A DNA stretch of 64,000 bases from Vibrio pomeroyi (GTDB taxonomy: Bacteria; Pseudomonadota; Gammaproteobacteria; Enterobacterales; Vibrionaceae): the NCBI GenBank assembly GCA_041879425.1, contig CP090855.1:1364001-1428000 (forward strand), in the 5' to 3' direction. Positions within the stretch are counted from its first letter, which is position 1. Every line of letters starts with the position of its first letter. The notes under the pieces are model-generated. The model ran no database searches and was not told the origin of the DNA. It worked only from the letters and a program-made list of their open reading frames with translations. Positions 26,892 to 36,368 of the stretch are shown here, piece after piece. A program made the position numbers and the translations under genes.

Positions 26892-27797
26892 TTAGTGAGT
26901 TTGAGTCGATGCTCTCCAGCACTTTTCTAACTTTTTCAGAGCGAGTGTTTTTGCCTTCCCCATGTTGCCTATTTGCCACGCAAGCACGATATCAACGGTT
27001 CTCGCGTGGCCAATTTCCACTAAGCTTCTAGCTTCTAACTCGGCGGTTATAAGTTGTTTAGGTAGAGTGCCAATGCCAAGGTTACGTTGAATTGCCGTCA
27101 GCTTACTAGTCATTGAACTGACCGTACTGGTTTTTTGGTTTAGTAAAATGTTTTTGGTGACTTTAGGCGCTGACTTAGCGGTATCGGCCACTGCGATGAT
27201 TGTGTGCTCACGTCGTGTAGATTCACTGAGCGGATTTAGCTCGTTTAAAATGGGGGCATTTTTTGCGGCTACCCAGATCATTTCTACACTGCCGATGGTT
27301 TTACTGTTGACGGTATTCGGTAACTCGATATTGGGCATCGATGAGATAAGAATATCTGCTTTTCCTGAGATTAATGCTTCCCAACCTCCCGACAAAATAT
27401 CCTCTTGCACATACAGTTGCGTGCTGCATTCTGTTGCCATATCAGCGATTAACGACAACGCAATGTCTTGCCCGATAATGCCGTCATAGGACACAAACAG
27501 TTCACTTTCCCAACCACTGGAAAAACGTTGTATTTGGTTTATGAGCTCATCTGATCCTGCCAGCAACTGTCGACCATTTTCCACCAATATTTGTCCTACC
27601 TGAGTAAACACGGCTCTGTGTCCTGACCTATCTAAGATCAATATCCCAAGTTCGTCTTCCAATTTTTGAATCTGATAACTCAATGCAGAAACGGAACGAT
27701 TGAGGTGTGCAGAGGCTGATGAATAAGTTCCCTCACGTTGTAGAACATCCAATATTTGTAAGGTGTCGAGCGGCAGTGTCTTCTTCAGAGTCTTCAT
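26892..27797 (-). CDS. LysR family transcriptional regulator
   Basis: 301 residues. The N-terminal HTH (LDTLQILDVLQREGTYSSASAHLNRSVSALSYQIQKLEDELGILILDRSGHRAVFTQVG) is textbook LysR. An effector domain follows (ELFVSYDGIIGQDIALSLIADMA). It is divergent from the DoxX-family gene at 28004, and that shared 206-base region is the likely site of action. Confidence 0.9.
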   Translation of the reverse strand: MKTLKKTLPLDTLQILDVLQREGTYSSASAHLNRSVSALSYQIQKLEDELGILILDRSGHRAVFTQVGQILVENGRQLLAGSDELINQIQRFSSGWESELFVSYDGIIGQDIALSLIADMATECSTQLYVQEDILSGGWEALISGKADILISSMPNIELPNTVNSKTIGSVEMIWVAAKNAPILNELNPLSESTRREHTIIAVADTAKSAPKVTKNILLNQKTSTVSSMTSKLTAIQRNLGIGTLPKQLITAELEARSLVEIGHARTVDIVLAWQIGNMGKAKTLALKKLEKCWRASTQTH

Positions 27798-28003
27798 AAA
27801 ATCAATAAATATGGGGCAAGAGTTTCAATGAATTTAAGGCAATGGTAACAGCATTGAGGTTGTTCAATCTTCGGAATCAGTCAGTAATTTGTATGCGAGT
27901 ATGTCTACTAAAATTTCAAACAAGTTGTTCTATTTTTCTCGTTATCATCTTAATGCTAAGTCGAATAACCTATCGGCAATGAAACTTATCAAGGCTTAGA
28001 ATT

Positions 28004-28441
28004 ATGAACACCCGATTGAACGACACACTGACTTTTTTCGCTCGTATTTTATTGGGTTACTTGTTTATTCAAGCAGGTTGGGGAAAGCTATTTAGCTATG
28101 AAGGAACTGCTGGATACATGGCATCTCAAGGCGTGAGCGCTTACTTGTTGCCTTTGGTTATCTTGCTTGAACTCGGTGGTGGACTTGCGATTCTAGCTGG
28201 ATTTATGACTCGCTTTACTGCGTTGTCGATTGCGTTTTTCTCTTTGGTTTCCGGTGTTATGTTTCACTTCGACCCAAGTTCGTCGGGTCAAATGATTCAT
28301 TTCTACAAAAACGTCTCAGTTGCTGGTGGGTATCTGGCGTTAGCGGTACTGGGCGCAGGGTCGTTTAGTGTTGATTACTGGTTGTCTAACAAGTTGAAGC
28401 AAGACGTTAAATGGACGCGCTTAATGGTTCTTGTTCGTTAG
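28004..28441 (+). CDS. DoxX family membrane protein
   Basis: 145 residues with four hydrophobic helices and the DoxX pattern (TLTFFARILLGYLFIQAGWGKLFSYEGTAGYMASQGV...PLVILLELGGGLAILAGFMTR). The DoxX family is found in redox or stress-linked inner-membrane complexes, but individual function is usually unknown. Divergent from a LysR regulator, which probably controls it; ends before a bidirectional terminator. Confidence 0.88.
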   Translation: MNTRLNDTLTFFARILLGYLFIQAGWGKLFSYEGTAGYMASQGVSAYLLPLVILLELGGGLAILAGFMTRFTALSIAFFSLVSGVMFHFDPSSSGQMIHFYKNVSVAGGYLALAVLGAGSFSVDYWLSNKLKQDVKWTRLMVLVR

Positions 28442-28496
28442 TAGTCTTAATCCAATTAAAGTTTATTCGTTCGTGTTGTTGGCGCAACTTATGAAT

Positions 28497-28528
28497 AAAA
28501 AACCGAAGCTCAAGGCTTCGGTTTCTCT
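28497..28528. terminator. Bidirectional terminator between DoxX and GlcG-like genes
   Basis: AAACCGAAGC-TCAAG-GCTTCGGTTT, a 10-bp stem. The A-run to its left gives a good T-run for the minus-strand gene; on plus it is followed by CTCTTTTG. Confidence 0.85.
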
Positions 28529-28554
28529 TTTGTAAGTCCCTTTATTGACTGGAC

Positions 28555-28995
28555 TTAAGCTTGCAGCATCTCGTCGCTAAACAGTTCTGCGCAGCCAATT
28601 CCGTTGATGGCGCAGCTTTCATCGATGTCCGAGATATCACCGCTGACGCCAATGGCTCCGAGTACCGTTTTATCCTTGTCTCGAATCAGTAAGCCCCCTG
28701 GTACAGGCACCATGTTTCCGTGTGCGAGTACGTTTACGGCGGAGATAAATGCTGGCCTATTGTCAGCATCTTGGGCGAGTTTTCTAGAGGAGCACCCTAA
28801 TGCGAGTGCGCCCCAGGCTTTCGCAATCGCGATGTCTGGTCGCATCATGCTGGAGCCATCTTGACGTTGCAGAGAAATCAGCTTGCCACCACTGTCTAAG
28901 ACGGCGACCGTCAAAGGTTCTGTGTGGATCTTGTTTCCTGCTTTTAAGGTGCCATCGATGATGGTTAACGCTTGTTGTAGAGTCAAACTTCCCAT
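28555..28995 (-). CDS. GlcG/HbpS-family protein
   Basis: 146 residues from the ATG at 28995, preceded by AGGAGA; 13 further in-frame residues upstream lack an RBS. The family pattern is clear: LTLQQALTIIDGTLKAG, VAVLDSGGKLISLQRQDGSS, RPDIAIAKAWGALALG, VPVPGGLLIRD, LGAIGVSGD. GlcG/HbpS proteins occur in glycolate/glyoxylate loci and some bind heme; their exact role is unclear. It lies 102 bases downstream of malate synthase on the same strand, so it is likely part of the same glyoxylate unit. Confidence 0.85.
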   Translation of the reverse strand: MGSLTLQQALTIIDGTLKAGNKIHTEPLTVAVLDSGGKLISLQRQDGSSMMRPDIAIAKAWGALALGCSSRKLAQDADNRPAFISAVNVLAHGNMVPVPGGLLIRDKDKTVLGAIGVSGDISDIDESCAINGIGCAELFSDEMLQA

Positions 28996-29097
28996 GTTAT
29001 CTCCTAGTTTTTCAAGGGGCTGTGTACCAAGCAAAGTCAGTCAATCATTACTCTTGTTGGTGAATATCACTGGCTGATTCAGCTTGGTAAAAGAGTC

Positions 29098-30723
29098 CTA
29101 ACTGGACTCTTGTAATAGCCCATAGCTGGGTAAAGTTAGGAAGGCAGCGAACTCTTCGGCTGTAGAAAGTTGATAGAAAAGATCGGCTGTCTCTTCAAAT
29201 CGACCTGCTGCGTAGCGCGAGTCACCGACTTCGTGTTTTATTGTGTCTAGCTCTTGGTACAGCCAAGAGTGGAACAGTTGTTTGGTAAAGGTTTGGCTGT
29301 CATCTAGCGTGACGCCATGATGGATCCATTGCCAAATGTTGGCTCTTGAGATCTCCGCGGTGGCGGCATCTTCCATCAATCCGTAAATAGGTACACAGCC
29401 GTAGCCTTGGATCCAAGCCTCAATGTAATACAGCGCAATACGGATATTCTTACGCACGCCGGCTTCGTCGCGGCTGCCTTCACATGGTTTAAGTAAGGTG
29501 TCGGCATTGATGGTGTGTTCAGGGCTTTGGAAATCCATTTGATTCACTTTGCCATCAAGGTGCTTGTCGAAGATCGACATCGCTAAATCAACTAGAGCAG
29601 GGTGAGCGACCCATGTGCCATCGTGTCCGTTCTGAGATTCTCTTTGTTTGTCTTCAATAACCTTGGCGGTCACACGCTCCATCTCTTGTGGATCTTTTGC
29701 TGGAATGAAGGCAGACATGCCCCCCATCGCCAGTGCACCGCGAGCGTGACAAGTACGAACCAGCAGCTGGCTGTAAGCGTTCAGAAACTCTTGATCCATG
29801 CCGATTCCGTGACGGTCAGGCAGGATACGATCTTTATGATTTTTCAGAGTTTTGATGTAGCTGAAGATGTAGTCCCAACGGCCGCAGTTCATCGCAACGA
29901 TATGATCACGCATGGCGTACAAGATCTCTTCCATTTGGAAGACGGCTGGCAGAGTTTCAATCAATACGGTCGCACGGATGGTACCTTTTGCTACGTTGAA
30001 ATAGTTCTCGGTGAAACTGAAAATGTCGTCCCACCATTGTGCTTCTTCCATACTCTCTAGCTTGGGAATGTAGTAGTAAACGCCTAAGCCTTGCTGCGCA
30101 CGTGATTGATAGTTGTGGAAAAAGTACAGCGCAAAGTCCATCAGACAACCCGCGATAGGTTGATTGTTGAATTGAATCGATTGTTCAGGTAGATGGATTC
30201 CACGAGGGCGAGCGATTAACAACGCAGGGTCGCTGTTTAGCTGGTAGTTCTTTTGTTTCTTCTCATCAAAATAGCTGATGGTGCCTAAATTGGCATCTCT
30301 TAAGTTAATTTGCCCTTCGACCATGTTGGCCCAAGTTGGGGAAGACGCATCCTCAAAGCAACACATGAAGACTTTCGCGCCTGAATTTAATGCGTTGATC
30401 ACCATCTTTCTCTCGATAGGTCCGGTGATCTCTACTCGGCGATCCAGCAATTCTGGCGGCGGTGTTGCTACTTTCCACTCTTTATTCTGACGAATAGAGA
30501 CAGTGTCCTTTCTAAAATTGGGTAACTCACCGTTATCGTATTGAGCTTGTTTGATGTCGCGATCATTTAGCAGGGCATGACGGCGCTCTCCAAACTTGTT
30601 AACGATAGCTTCTAAGAATTTCAATGCATCTGTAGACAAGATCTCTTTGTACTCGGGGTTGTCCATATTCCCAAGTACCTGCATACACAGTGTTTCTTCT
30701 CTTTCTTTCTCGTCATTCATCAT
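29098..30723 (-). CDS. aceB: Malate synthase A
   Basis: 541 residues, the usual length for the A isoform. RBS AAGGAG lies 7 bases before the ATG. Signature blocks are present: LIARPRGIHLPE, then TIRATVLIETLPAVFQMEEILYAMRDHIVAMNCGRWDYIFS, and RESQNGHDGTWVAHPALVDLA. It condenses glyoxylate with acetyl-CoA to give malate. No isocitrate lyase gene is adjacent. Its divergent neighbour is glyoxylate carboligase, so here it looks like one of two routes for glyoxylate made from allantoin. A perfect TTTTGTATACAAAA palindrome lies 31 bases upstream of the start. Confidence 0.95.
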   Translation of the reverse strand: MMNDEKEREETLCMQVLGNMDNPEYKEILSTDALKFLEAIVNKFGERRHALLNDRDIKQAQYDNGELPNFRKDTVSIRQNKEWKVATPPPELLDRRVEITGPIERKMVINALNSGAKVFMCCFEDASSPTWANMVEGQINLRDANLGTISYFDEKKQKNYQLNSDPALLIARPRGIHLPEQSIQFNNQPIAGCLMDFALYFFHNYQSRAQQGLGVYYYIPKLESMEEAQWWDDIFSFTENYFNVAKGTIRATVLIETLPAVFQMEEILYAMRDHIVAMNCGRWDYIFSYIKTLKNHKDRILPDRHGIGMDQEFLNAYSQLLVRTCHARGALAMGGMSAFIPAKDPQEMERVTAKVIEDKQRESQNGHDGTWVAHPALVDLAMSIFDKHLDGKVNQMDFQSPEHTINADTLLKPCEGSRDEAGVRKNIRIALYYIEAWIQGYGCVPIYGLMEDAATAEISRANIWQWIHHGVTLDDSQTFTKQLFHSWLYQELDTIKHEVGDSRYAAGRFEETADLFYQLSTAEEFAAFLTLPSYGLLQESS

Positions 30724-30753
30724 TGCTTGTCTCCTTTACACAATATGATGTCA

Positions 30754-30767
30754 TTTTGTATACAAAA
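30754..30767. promoter_or_regulatory. TTGTATACAA operator, malate synthase promoter
   Basis: TTTTGTATACAAAA is a perfect 14-bp palindrome, 31 bases upstream of the malate synthase ATG. The same core occurs before gcl and puuE. The form T-x-G-T-(n)-A-C-x-A fits GntR/FadR-subfamily operators. Confidence 0.7.
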
Positions 30768-31008
30768 CGTTCTTTTTAACGGTATTTATATTGTAGAAAT
30801 TGTAAACAAGCAAATGGTATTTAACATTTATTTATCATTTGATCTTTTTGTGATTTATTTTTACGTAAAGATATTTTATGTAAAGTAATGAATTGTAAGG
30901 TTTTCAGGCTTGTTTGCTGTTCAATAGGATAGGTTGATGTAACAAAATTGTTTCAAATTGGGCTTGATAAATGCTGAGGATGATTCATAGTACACAAAAG
31001 TTAATCTA

Positions 31009-31020
31009 ATTGTATACAAT
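31009..31020. promoter_or_regulatory. TTGTATACAA operator, gcl promoter
   Basis: ATTGTATACAAT, a perfect 12-bp palindrome, ends 17 bases before the gcl ATG and just before the GGAGG ribosome-binding site. It would act as a roadblock or overlap a promoter. It is identical to the 12-mer upstream of puuE. Confidence 0.7.
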
Positions 31021-31037
31021 CTGGACTGGAGGTTCGA

Positions 31038-32810
31038 ATGGCAATTATGAAAGCGATTGAAGCAGCGGTTGAAGTGCTTAAACGTGAAGGAGTAGACATC
31101 GCATTTGGTGTTCCCGGCGCAGCAATAAACCCAATGTACGCAGCAATGAAAAAACTCGGAGGGATCGATCACGTCTTAGCTCGACATGTAGAGGGTGCCT
31201 CACACATGGCTGAAGGCTACACACGTACGAATCAAGATAATATTGGTGTGTGTATTGGTACTTCAGGTCCAGCAGGGACGGATATGATCACAGGTCTTTA
31301 TTCGGCATCGGCTGACTCGATCCCTATCCTATGTATTACTGGTCAGGCTCCACGTGCTCGCCTTCATAAAGAAGACTTTCAAGCGGTCGACATCGAATCC
31401 ATTGCCAAGCCTGTTACTAAGTGGGCAACCACGGTACTGGAGCCAGCTCAAGTGCCACGCGCTTTTCAAAAGGCCTTTCATTTGATGCGTTCAGGACGTC
31501 CTGGCCCTGTACTGATTGACCTACCTCTAGATGTACAGTTAGCCGAAATTGAGTTCGATATTGATACCTACGAGCCGCTTGAACCATACAAACCAAAAGC
31601 GACTCGCGAACAGGTTGAGAAAGCACTCACCATGATGGCACAAGCTGAAAAACCTCTGATTGTCTCAGGTGGTGGTGTTATCAACGCAGGTGCATCTGAG
31701 CTGCTGCAGCAGTTTGCTGAGATCACAGGTGTACCAGTAATTCCAACTTTGATGGGGTGGGGTTCTATCCCGGATGATCATGAATTGATGGCGGGCATGG
31801 TGGGTCTACAAACCTCTCACCGTTACGGTAATGAAACCATGCTGAACTCTGACTTTGTATTTGGCGTTGGTAACCGTTGGGCTAACCGTCACACCGGCTC
31901 TGTCGATGTTTACACGGAAGGTCGTAAGTTTGTCCATGTCGATATTGAACCTACTCAAATTGGTCGCGTGTTCTGCCCTGATTTAGGCATTGTTTCAGAC
32001 GCAAAATCGGCACTTGAGCTCATGGTTGAAGTCGCTAAAGAGTGGCGCGATGCAGGTAAATTACCAAACCGAAGTGGCTGGGTAGGTGAGTGTCAGGAGC
32101 GCAAGTCGACCATGCTACGTAAAACCAATTTCGATGAAGCACCGATGAAACCGATGCGCGTTTATGAAGAGATGAACAAAGCATTTGGTCGTGATACTTG
32201 CTACGTCAGCACCATTGGTTTATCGCAGATTGCCGCGGCGCAGTTCCTTCACGTGTACAAGCCTCGACATTGGATCAACTGTGGTCAGGCTGGCCCGCTT
32301 GGCTGGACAACACCCGCTGCATTGGGTGTTCGAGCTGCGGATCCTGATCGCGATATCGTCGCTATCTCCGGTGACTACGACTTCCAATTTATGATTGAAG
32401 AGCTAGCTGTAGGTGCTCAATTCAACCTGCCATACATCCATGTACTGGTGAACAACTCCTACCTAGGCTTGATTCGTCAAGCGCAGCGTCAGTTTGATAT
32501 CGATTACTGTGTGCAACTTGCATTTGATAACCAGAATGCACCAGAGCTTGAAGGCTACGGTGTTGACCATGTAGCGGTTGTTGAAGGCTTAGGTTGTAAG
32601 GCGATTCGAGTTCGTGAACCAGACCAAATTGCAGCAGCGTTTGAGCAAGCCAAAGAGCTAATGAACAAGCACAAAGTGCCTGTGGTGGTTGAGCTGATTT
32701 TGGAGCGCGTTACCAATATTTCTATGGGCGTAGAGATCAACGCTATCAACGAATTTGAACCACTTGCCGAAAGCCGCGGCGATGCGCCAACCGCGCTAGC
32801 GTATAAGTAA
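31038..32810 (+). CDS. gcl: Glyoxylate carboligase (tartronate-semialdehyde synthase)
   Basis: 590 residues, RBS GGAGG 5 bases before ATG. It is a ThDP-dependent enzyme: two glyoxylates give tartronate semialdehyde and CO2. In the N-terminal ThDP block, ARHVEGASHMAEGY, Val51 replaces the Glu found in most family members. This is the known hallmark of glyoxylate carboligase as opposed to acetolactate synthase. The C-terminal ThDP/Mg motif is SGDYDFQFMIEELAVGAQFNLPYIHVLVNNSYLG. First gene of gcl-hyi-glxR-glycerate kinase on plus; divergent from malate synthase. Confidence 0.96.
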   Translation: MAIMKAIEAAVEVLKREGVDIAFGVPGAAINPMYAAMKKLGGIDHVLARHVEGASHMAEGYTRTNQDNIGVCIGTSGPAGTDMITGLYSASADSIPILCITGQAPRARLHKEDFQAVDIESIAKPVTKWATTVLEPAQVPRAFQKAFHLMRSGRPGPVLIDLPLDVQLAEIEFDIDTYEPLEPYKPKATREQVEKALTMMAQAEKPLIVSGGGVINAGASELLQQFAEITGVPVIPTLMGWGSIPDDHELMAGMVGLQTSHRYGNETMLNSDFVFGVGNRWANRHTGSVDVYTEGRKFVHVDIEPTQIGRVFCPDLGIVSDAKSALELMVEVAKEWRDAGKLPNRSGWVGECQERKSTMLRKTNFDEAPMKPMRVYEEMNKAFGRDTCYVSTIGLSQIAAAQFLHVYKPRHWINCGQAGPLGWTTPAALGVRAADPDRDIVAISGDYDFQFMIEELAVGAQFNLPYIHVLVNNSYLGLIRQAQRQFDIDYCVQLAFDNQNAPELEGYGVDHVAVVEGLGCKAIRVREPDQIAAAFEQAKELMNKHKVPVVVELILERVTNISMGVEINAINEFEPLAESRGDAPTALAYK

Positions 32811-32828
32811 TCACGAAGTAATGTGTAT

Positions 32829-32879
32829 CCGTAGAGCGAGATTGAGCTCTACGGAAAGCCTCCAATAGAGCGAGGCTTT
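32829..32879 (+). promoter_or_regulatory. Two tandem intercistronic hairpins between gcl and hyi
   Basis: CCGTAGAGC/GCTCTACGG (9 bp, 32829-32854) is directly followed by AAAGCCTC/GAGGCTTT (8 bp, 32855-32879). Neither is followed by a T-run. They could be mRNA-processing or stability elements, or a partial attenuator, setting gcl expression above that of downstream genes. Confidence 0.65.
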
Positions 32880-32925
32880 ACTACAAATAACCAAATTTTC
32901 AAAAATAAAGAATAAGGACAGAGTC

Positions 32926-33702
32926 ATGGCAAAATTTGCAGCAAACTTGTCAATGTTATTCACGGAAGTTGATTTTATGGATCGCTTTGAAGCCGCCGCA
33001 GAGGCAGGTTTTCAAGGCGTCGAATACCTTTTCCCATATGCCTTTGATGCGGATGAGATTAAACAAAAGCTTGATGCTAATAATTTAGAGCAAGTGCTAT
33101 TTAACTTGCCGGCAGGGGATTGGGACGCTGGCGACCGTGGTATCGCGGTTGACCCTGCACGCGTTGAAGAGTTTCAAGCAGGCGTACCTAAAGCGATAGC
33201 CTACGCCAAGAAACTGGGTTGTAAACAGGTGAACTGCTTGGCGGGTATTGTCCCACAAGGTGTCACTCCGCAAGACGCTCAGGCGACCTTTTTGATTAAC
33301 CTTCACTATGCCGCAAATGCTCTAGCTACAGAAGGTATTAGCCTAGTGATTGAAGCGATTAACACGCGCGATATTCCGGGCTTTTTCCTAAACACCACGG
33401 AGCAAGCGAAAACCATTATCAAAGAGGTGGCAAGCGATAACCTTTCTATCCAATACGATATCTATCACATGCAGATTATGGAAGGCGACCTTACGCCAAC
33501 CATGCAGCAGAACATTGGCCAAATCGCTCACGTGCAGCTGGCGGATAATCCGGGTCGACACGAGCCGGGTACGGGAGAAATCAATTATCCATTCGTACTG
33601 AACTACCTTGATGAGCTTGGTTATCAAGGCTGGGTTGGCTGCGAATACAAACCGAAAACGACAACGACAGAAGGCCTTGGTTGGCTAAACCAGTACCGTT
33701 AA
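32926..33702 (+). CDS. hyi: Hydroxypyruvate isomerase
   Basis: 258 residues, the usual length; RBS AAGGAC before ATG. A TIM-barrel xylose-isomerase-like fold with acidic metal/catalytic positions Glu143 (VIEAINTRD) and Glu240 (GCEYKP), matching those of E. coli Hyi, plus QYDIYHMQIMEGD and HVQLADNPGRHEPGTGEI. It interconverts hydroxypyruvate and tartronate semialdehyde. Second gene in the glyoxylate-to-glycerate operon, with 38 bases to glxR. Confidence 0.95.
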   Translation: MAKFAANLSMLFTEVDFMDRFEAAAEAGFQGVEYLFPYAFDADEIKQKLDANNLEQVLFNLPAGDWDAGDRGIAVDPARVEEFQAGVPKAIAYAKKLGCKQVNCLAGIVPQGVTPQDAQATFLINLHYAANALATEGISLVIEAINTRDIPGFFLNTTEQAKTIIKEVASDNLSIQYDIYHMQIMEGDLTPTMQQNIGQIAHVQLADNPGRHEPGTGEINYPFVLNYLDELGYQGWVGCEYKPKTTTTEGLGWLNQYR

Positions 33703-33739
33703 TTGCGTCTGGTAACCCTCAAACGTTAAGGAGAACAAC

Positions 33740-34636
33740 ATGTCTAAAATTGCATTTATCGGAACTGGCATCATGGGTAAACCTATGGCAAGTAACCTTC
33801 AAAAAGCGGGTCATGAATTGATTCTTTCGGATCACTTCAACGCAGCACCAGCCGATCTTGTTGCAGCTGGCGCAACGGTTTGTCATTCCCCAGCCGAAGC
33901 CGCAGAGCAAGCGGATGTCATCATTCTTATGGTGCCAAACACGCCTCAAGTGGAAGACGTCCTGTTTGGTGATAACGGTGTCGAGCAAGGTCTTACTGCA
34001 GGTGGTGCAACGGGCAAGCTGGTTATCGATATGAGTTCAATCTCGCCAATCGCGACCAAAGCCATTGCAGCACGTATCAATGAAGGCGGTGCTTCATACC
34101 TCGATGCTCCAGTTTCAGGTGGTGAAGTGGGCGCGATCAATGCTGCACTGACCATTATGGTGGGTGGCGAGCAAGATGCCTTTGATAAAGCACGCCCACT
34201 GTTTGAAATCATGGGTAAGAACATCACGCTGGTGGGTGATAACGGAGCCGGTCAAACTTGTAAGGTTGCCAACCAGATCATCGTTGCACTAAACATTGAA
34301 GCAGTCTCTGAAGCACTGGTGTTTGCATCAAAAGCCGGCGCTGATCCTGCGCGAGTTCGTCAGGCACTATTAGGTGGCTTTGCCAACTCTAAGATCCTTG
34401 AAGTGCATGGCGAGCGAATGGTTGAAGGCACCTTTGACCCGGGCTTTAGAATCTCGCTTCATCAAAAAGATCTCAACCTAGCGCTCACGGGCGCACAAGA
34501 CTTAGGTGTCGCACTACCGAATACGGCTAACGCTCAAGAGTTGTTTGGCGAGTGCGCCGAAATGGGCGGTGAAGGTTGGGACCACTCTGCGCTGATTCAG
34601 GCGATAGAGAAGCGTTCTGATCACTCAATTCGCTAA
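33740..34636 (+). CDS. glxR: Tartronate semialdehyde reductase
   Basis: 298 residues of the beta-hydroxyacid dehydrogenase family. The N-terminal Rossmann motif is IGTGIMGKPMASNL. The substrate motif is LDAPVSGGEVGA. The catalytic Lys lies in GAGQTCKVANQ (about Lys175). It reduces tartronate semialdehyde to glycerate with NAD(P)H. RBS AAGGAG before the ATG. Position after gcl and hyi makes this assignment firm versus 3-hydroxyisobutyrate dehydrogenase. Confidence 0.94.
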   Translation: MSKIAFIGTGIMGKPMASNLQKAGHELILSDHFNAAPADLVAAGATVCHSPAEAAEQADVIILMVPNTPQVEDVLFGDNGVEQGLTAGGATGKLVIDMSSISPIATKAIAARINEGGASYLDAPVSGGEVGAINAALTIMVGGEQDAFDKARPLFEIMGKNITLVGDNGAGQTCKVANQIIVALNIEAVSEALVFASKAGADPARVRQALLGGFANSKILEVHGERMVEGTFDPGFRISLHQKDLNLALTGAQDLGVALPNTANAQELFGECAEMGGEGWDHSALIQAIEKRSDHSIR

Positions 34637-34893
34637 TCCTTAACGAGTAATCCGTCTCAATAATTGGTTTATCGTTTTTGCTGAAACCAAAACCAATGAA
34701 TCAGGGCGAGCTTCGAGAAGTTAGCCCCTAGTTTCAAACAGTTTGTTTATAAATCGCGTAGTTTCGTCTCCTTTTATACGCGTTCCCGATACGAGGCAAA
34801 GGTTGAAGTTGTTCCTTTCCAACTTGATCTTAGCAGGCACCCTTTCGCCTTGTATTGGGGTTCTTTTTTTCTCCGTCAACTAAGGAGTGGCTG

Positions 34894-36204
34894 ATGGACA
34901 TTGATGCTAAGCAGTTTCTGCAAACCCTTTTCTCAAGTGCTGTAAATCAGGCACTACCCAAAAATCACATCGAACCTTTTCTTCCTCAAGACATATTTTA
35001 TCGCTCGGCTAATCAAGCTGGGCGAACCGTCGTTATTGGGGCTGGGAAAGCGGCAGCATCGATGGCCGCTGAATTAGAAGCCGTCTGGCAAGTTAAGCAA
35101 CAGCAAGATCTTGCACTGCGTGACCTTGAAGGTTTAGTCGTGACCCGCTACGAACACACCGCACCTTGCGAACACATTAAGGTGATCGAAGCGGCGCATC
35201 CCGTTCCGGATGCGATGGGATTGGAAGTTAGCCACCGAATGTTGGAATTGGTGAGTAACCTCAGTGAAGACGACACGGTGATATGTCTCTTGTCAGGAGG
35301 CGGTTCTGCATTACTTAGCTTGCCCGGTGGCGACATCAGTTTGGCAGAGAAGCAACAAATCAATAAGGCGCTGCTTAAGTCGGGTGCCGCCATTGATGAG
35401 ATGAACTGTGTTCGCAAGCATCTGTCTTCGATTAAGGGCGGTCGATTGGCAAAAGCAGCCTACCCAGCAAGAGTGGTGTCATTGGCGATTTCGGATGTAC
35501 CGGGTGATGAGGTCAGTGTGATTGCATCTGGTCCAACCGTACCGGACACCACCACGCGTTTTGATGCGATGGCAATCTTAGAACGCTACCAAATAGAAAC
35601 ACCACACTCGGCATTTGAATGGTTGAATAATCCAGAATCAGAAACCGTTAAGCCAGATGACGTCTGTTGGAAGAACGCCGAGCATCATATTATCGCGACC
35701 CCGATGTCAGCATTGGAAGCTGCCGCTGCAGAAGCCGAAGGTTTGGGTATTCCCGCTTATGTGCTGAGTGATTGCATTGAGGGAGAGGCGAGAGAAGTGG
35801 CGAAAGTTCACGCTGCATTGGCCAAGCAAGTCGCTAATAATAAGCATCCATTCGAGACCCCTTGTGTACTGCTTTCTGGCGGTGAAACCACGGTAACGGT
35901 TAAAGGCAATGGTCGTGGGGGACGTAATTGTGAGTTCTTGTTGAGCTTGTATAACGAGCTAAAAGGACAGGAAAACATATTCGCTTTGGCCGCTGATACC
36001 GATGGTATTGACGGTGTGGAAGACAATGCTGGGGCATGGATAACTCCACAAACATGGCAAGAAGGCACGCGCTTGTCATTGAAAGCCGATGATTATCTAG
36101 AGGCGAATAATAGTTATGACTTTTTTAAGCAAACGAGCGTGTTACTGACGACTGGGCCTACACTCACTAACGTAAATGACTTCCGTGCGATATTGATTCT
36201 CTAA
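34894..36204 (+). CDS. Glycerate kinase, MOFRL (GckA/TtuD) family
   Basis: 436 residues from the ATG at 34894, preceded by AAGGAG; 13 residues upstream in frame are untranslated leader. The N-terminal DUF4147 domain has VVIGAGKAAASMAAELEA and LLSGGGSALLSLPGGDISL. The C-terminal MOFRL domain has VLLSGGETTVTVKGNGRGGRNCEFLL and ALAADTDGIDGVEDNAGAW. These proteins phosphorylate glycerate, usually to 2-phosphoglycerate; some were once annotated hydroxypyruvate reductase. It closes the pathway begun by gcl. A 257-base gap separates it from glxR, so it may have its own promoter. Confidence 0.9.
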   Translation: MDIDAKQFLQTLFSSAVNQALPKNHIEPFLPQDIFYRSANQAGRTVVIGAGKAAASMAAELEAVWQVKQQQDLALRDLEGLVVTRYEHTAPCEHIKVIEAAHPVPDAMGLEVSHRMLELVSNLSEDDTVICLLSGGGSALLSLPGGDISLAEKQQINKALLKSGAAIDEMNCVRKHLSSIKGGRLAKAAYPARVVSLAISDVPGDEVSVIASGPTVPDTTTRFDAMAILERYQIETPHSAFEWLNNPESETVKPDDVCWKNAEHHIIATPMSALEAAAAEAEGLGIPAYVLSDCIEGEAREVAKVHAALAKQVANNKHPFETPCVLLSGGETTVTVKGNGRGGRNCEFLLSLYNELKGQENIFALAADTDGIDGVEDNAGAWITPQTWQEGTRLSLKADDYLEANNSYDFFKQTSVLLTTGPTLTNVNDFRAILIL

Positions 36205-36231
36205 GCTGACCCGCTAGAAAACACACGGTTG

Positions 36232-36270
36232 AATGGTCGCTGTTCTGCACATAAGAGCGACCATTTTATT
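36232..36270 (+). terminator. Terminator of the gcl-glycerate kinase operon
   Basis: AATGGTCGCT/AGCGACCATT, a 10-bp stem with a 14-base loop, followed by TTATT. Moderate T-run. Confidence 0.7.
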
Positions 36271-36368
36271 GCTATCAATGCGGTGACCTCGAGTTCTGAG
36301 ATTAACTTCTGGACTAATGAAGCACGTTGATTACTATGGTTTGAGTAATGAGCTGTAAAGGAAGTACT

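Larger units (their letters stand above)
30724..31037. other. Divergent control region, malate synthase / gcl
   Basis: 314 AT-rich bases without a gene. It holds two copies of the TTGTATACAA palindrome, one near each start (listed separately), and a weaker TAGTACACAA-like element at about 30988-30998. No terminators or RNA-like hairpins stand out. Confidence 0.7.

Noticed and set aside
29602..30060. 152-codon plus-strand frame within malate synthase
   Set aside because: The minus strand encodes conserved malate synthase blocks over the whole stretch.
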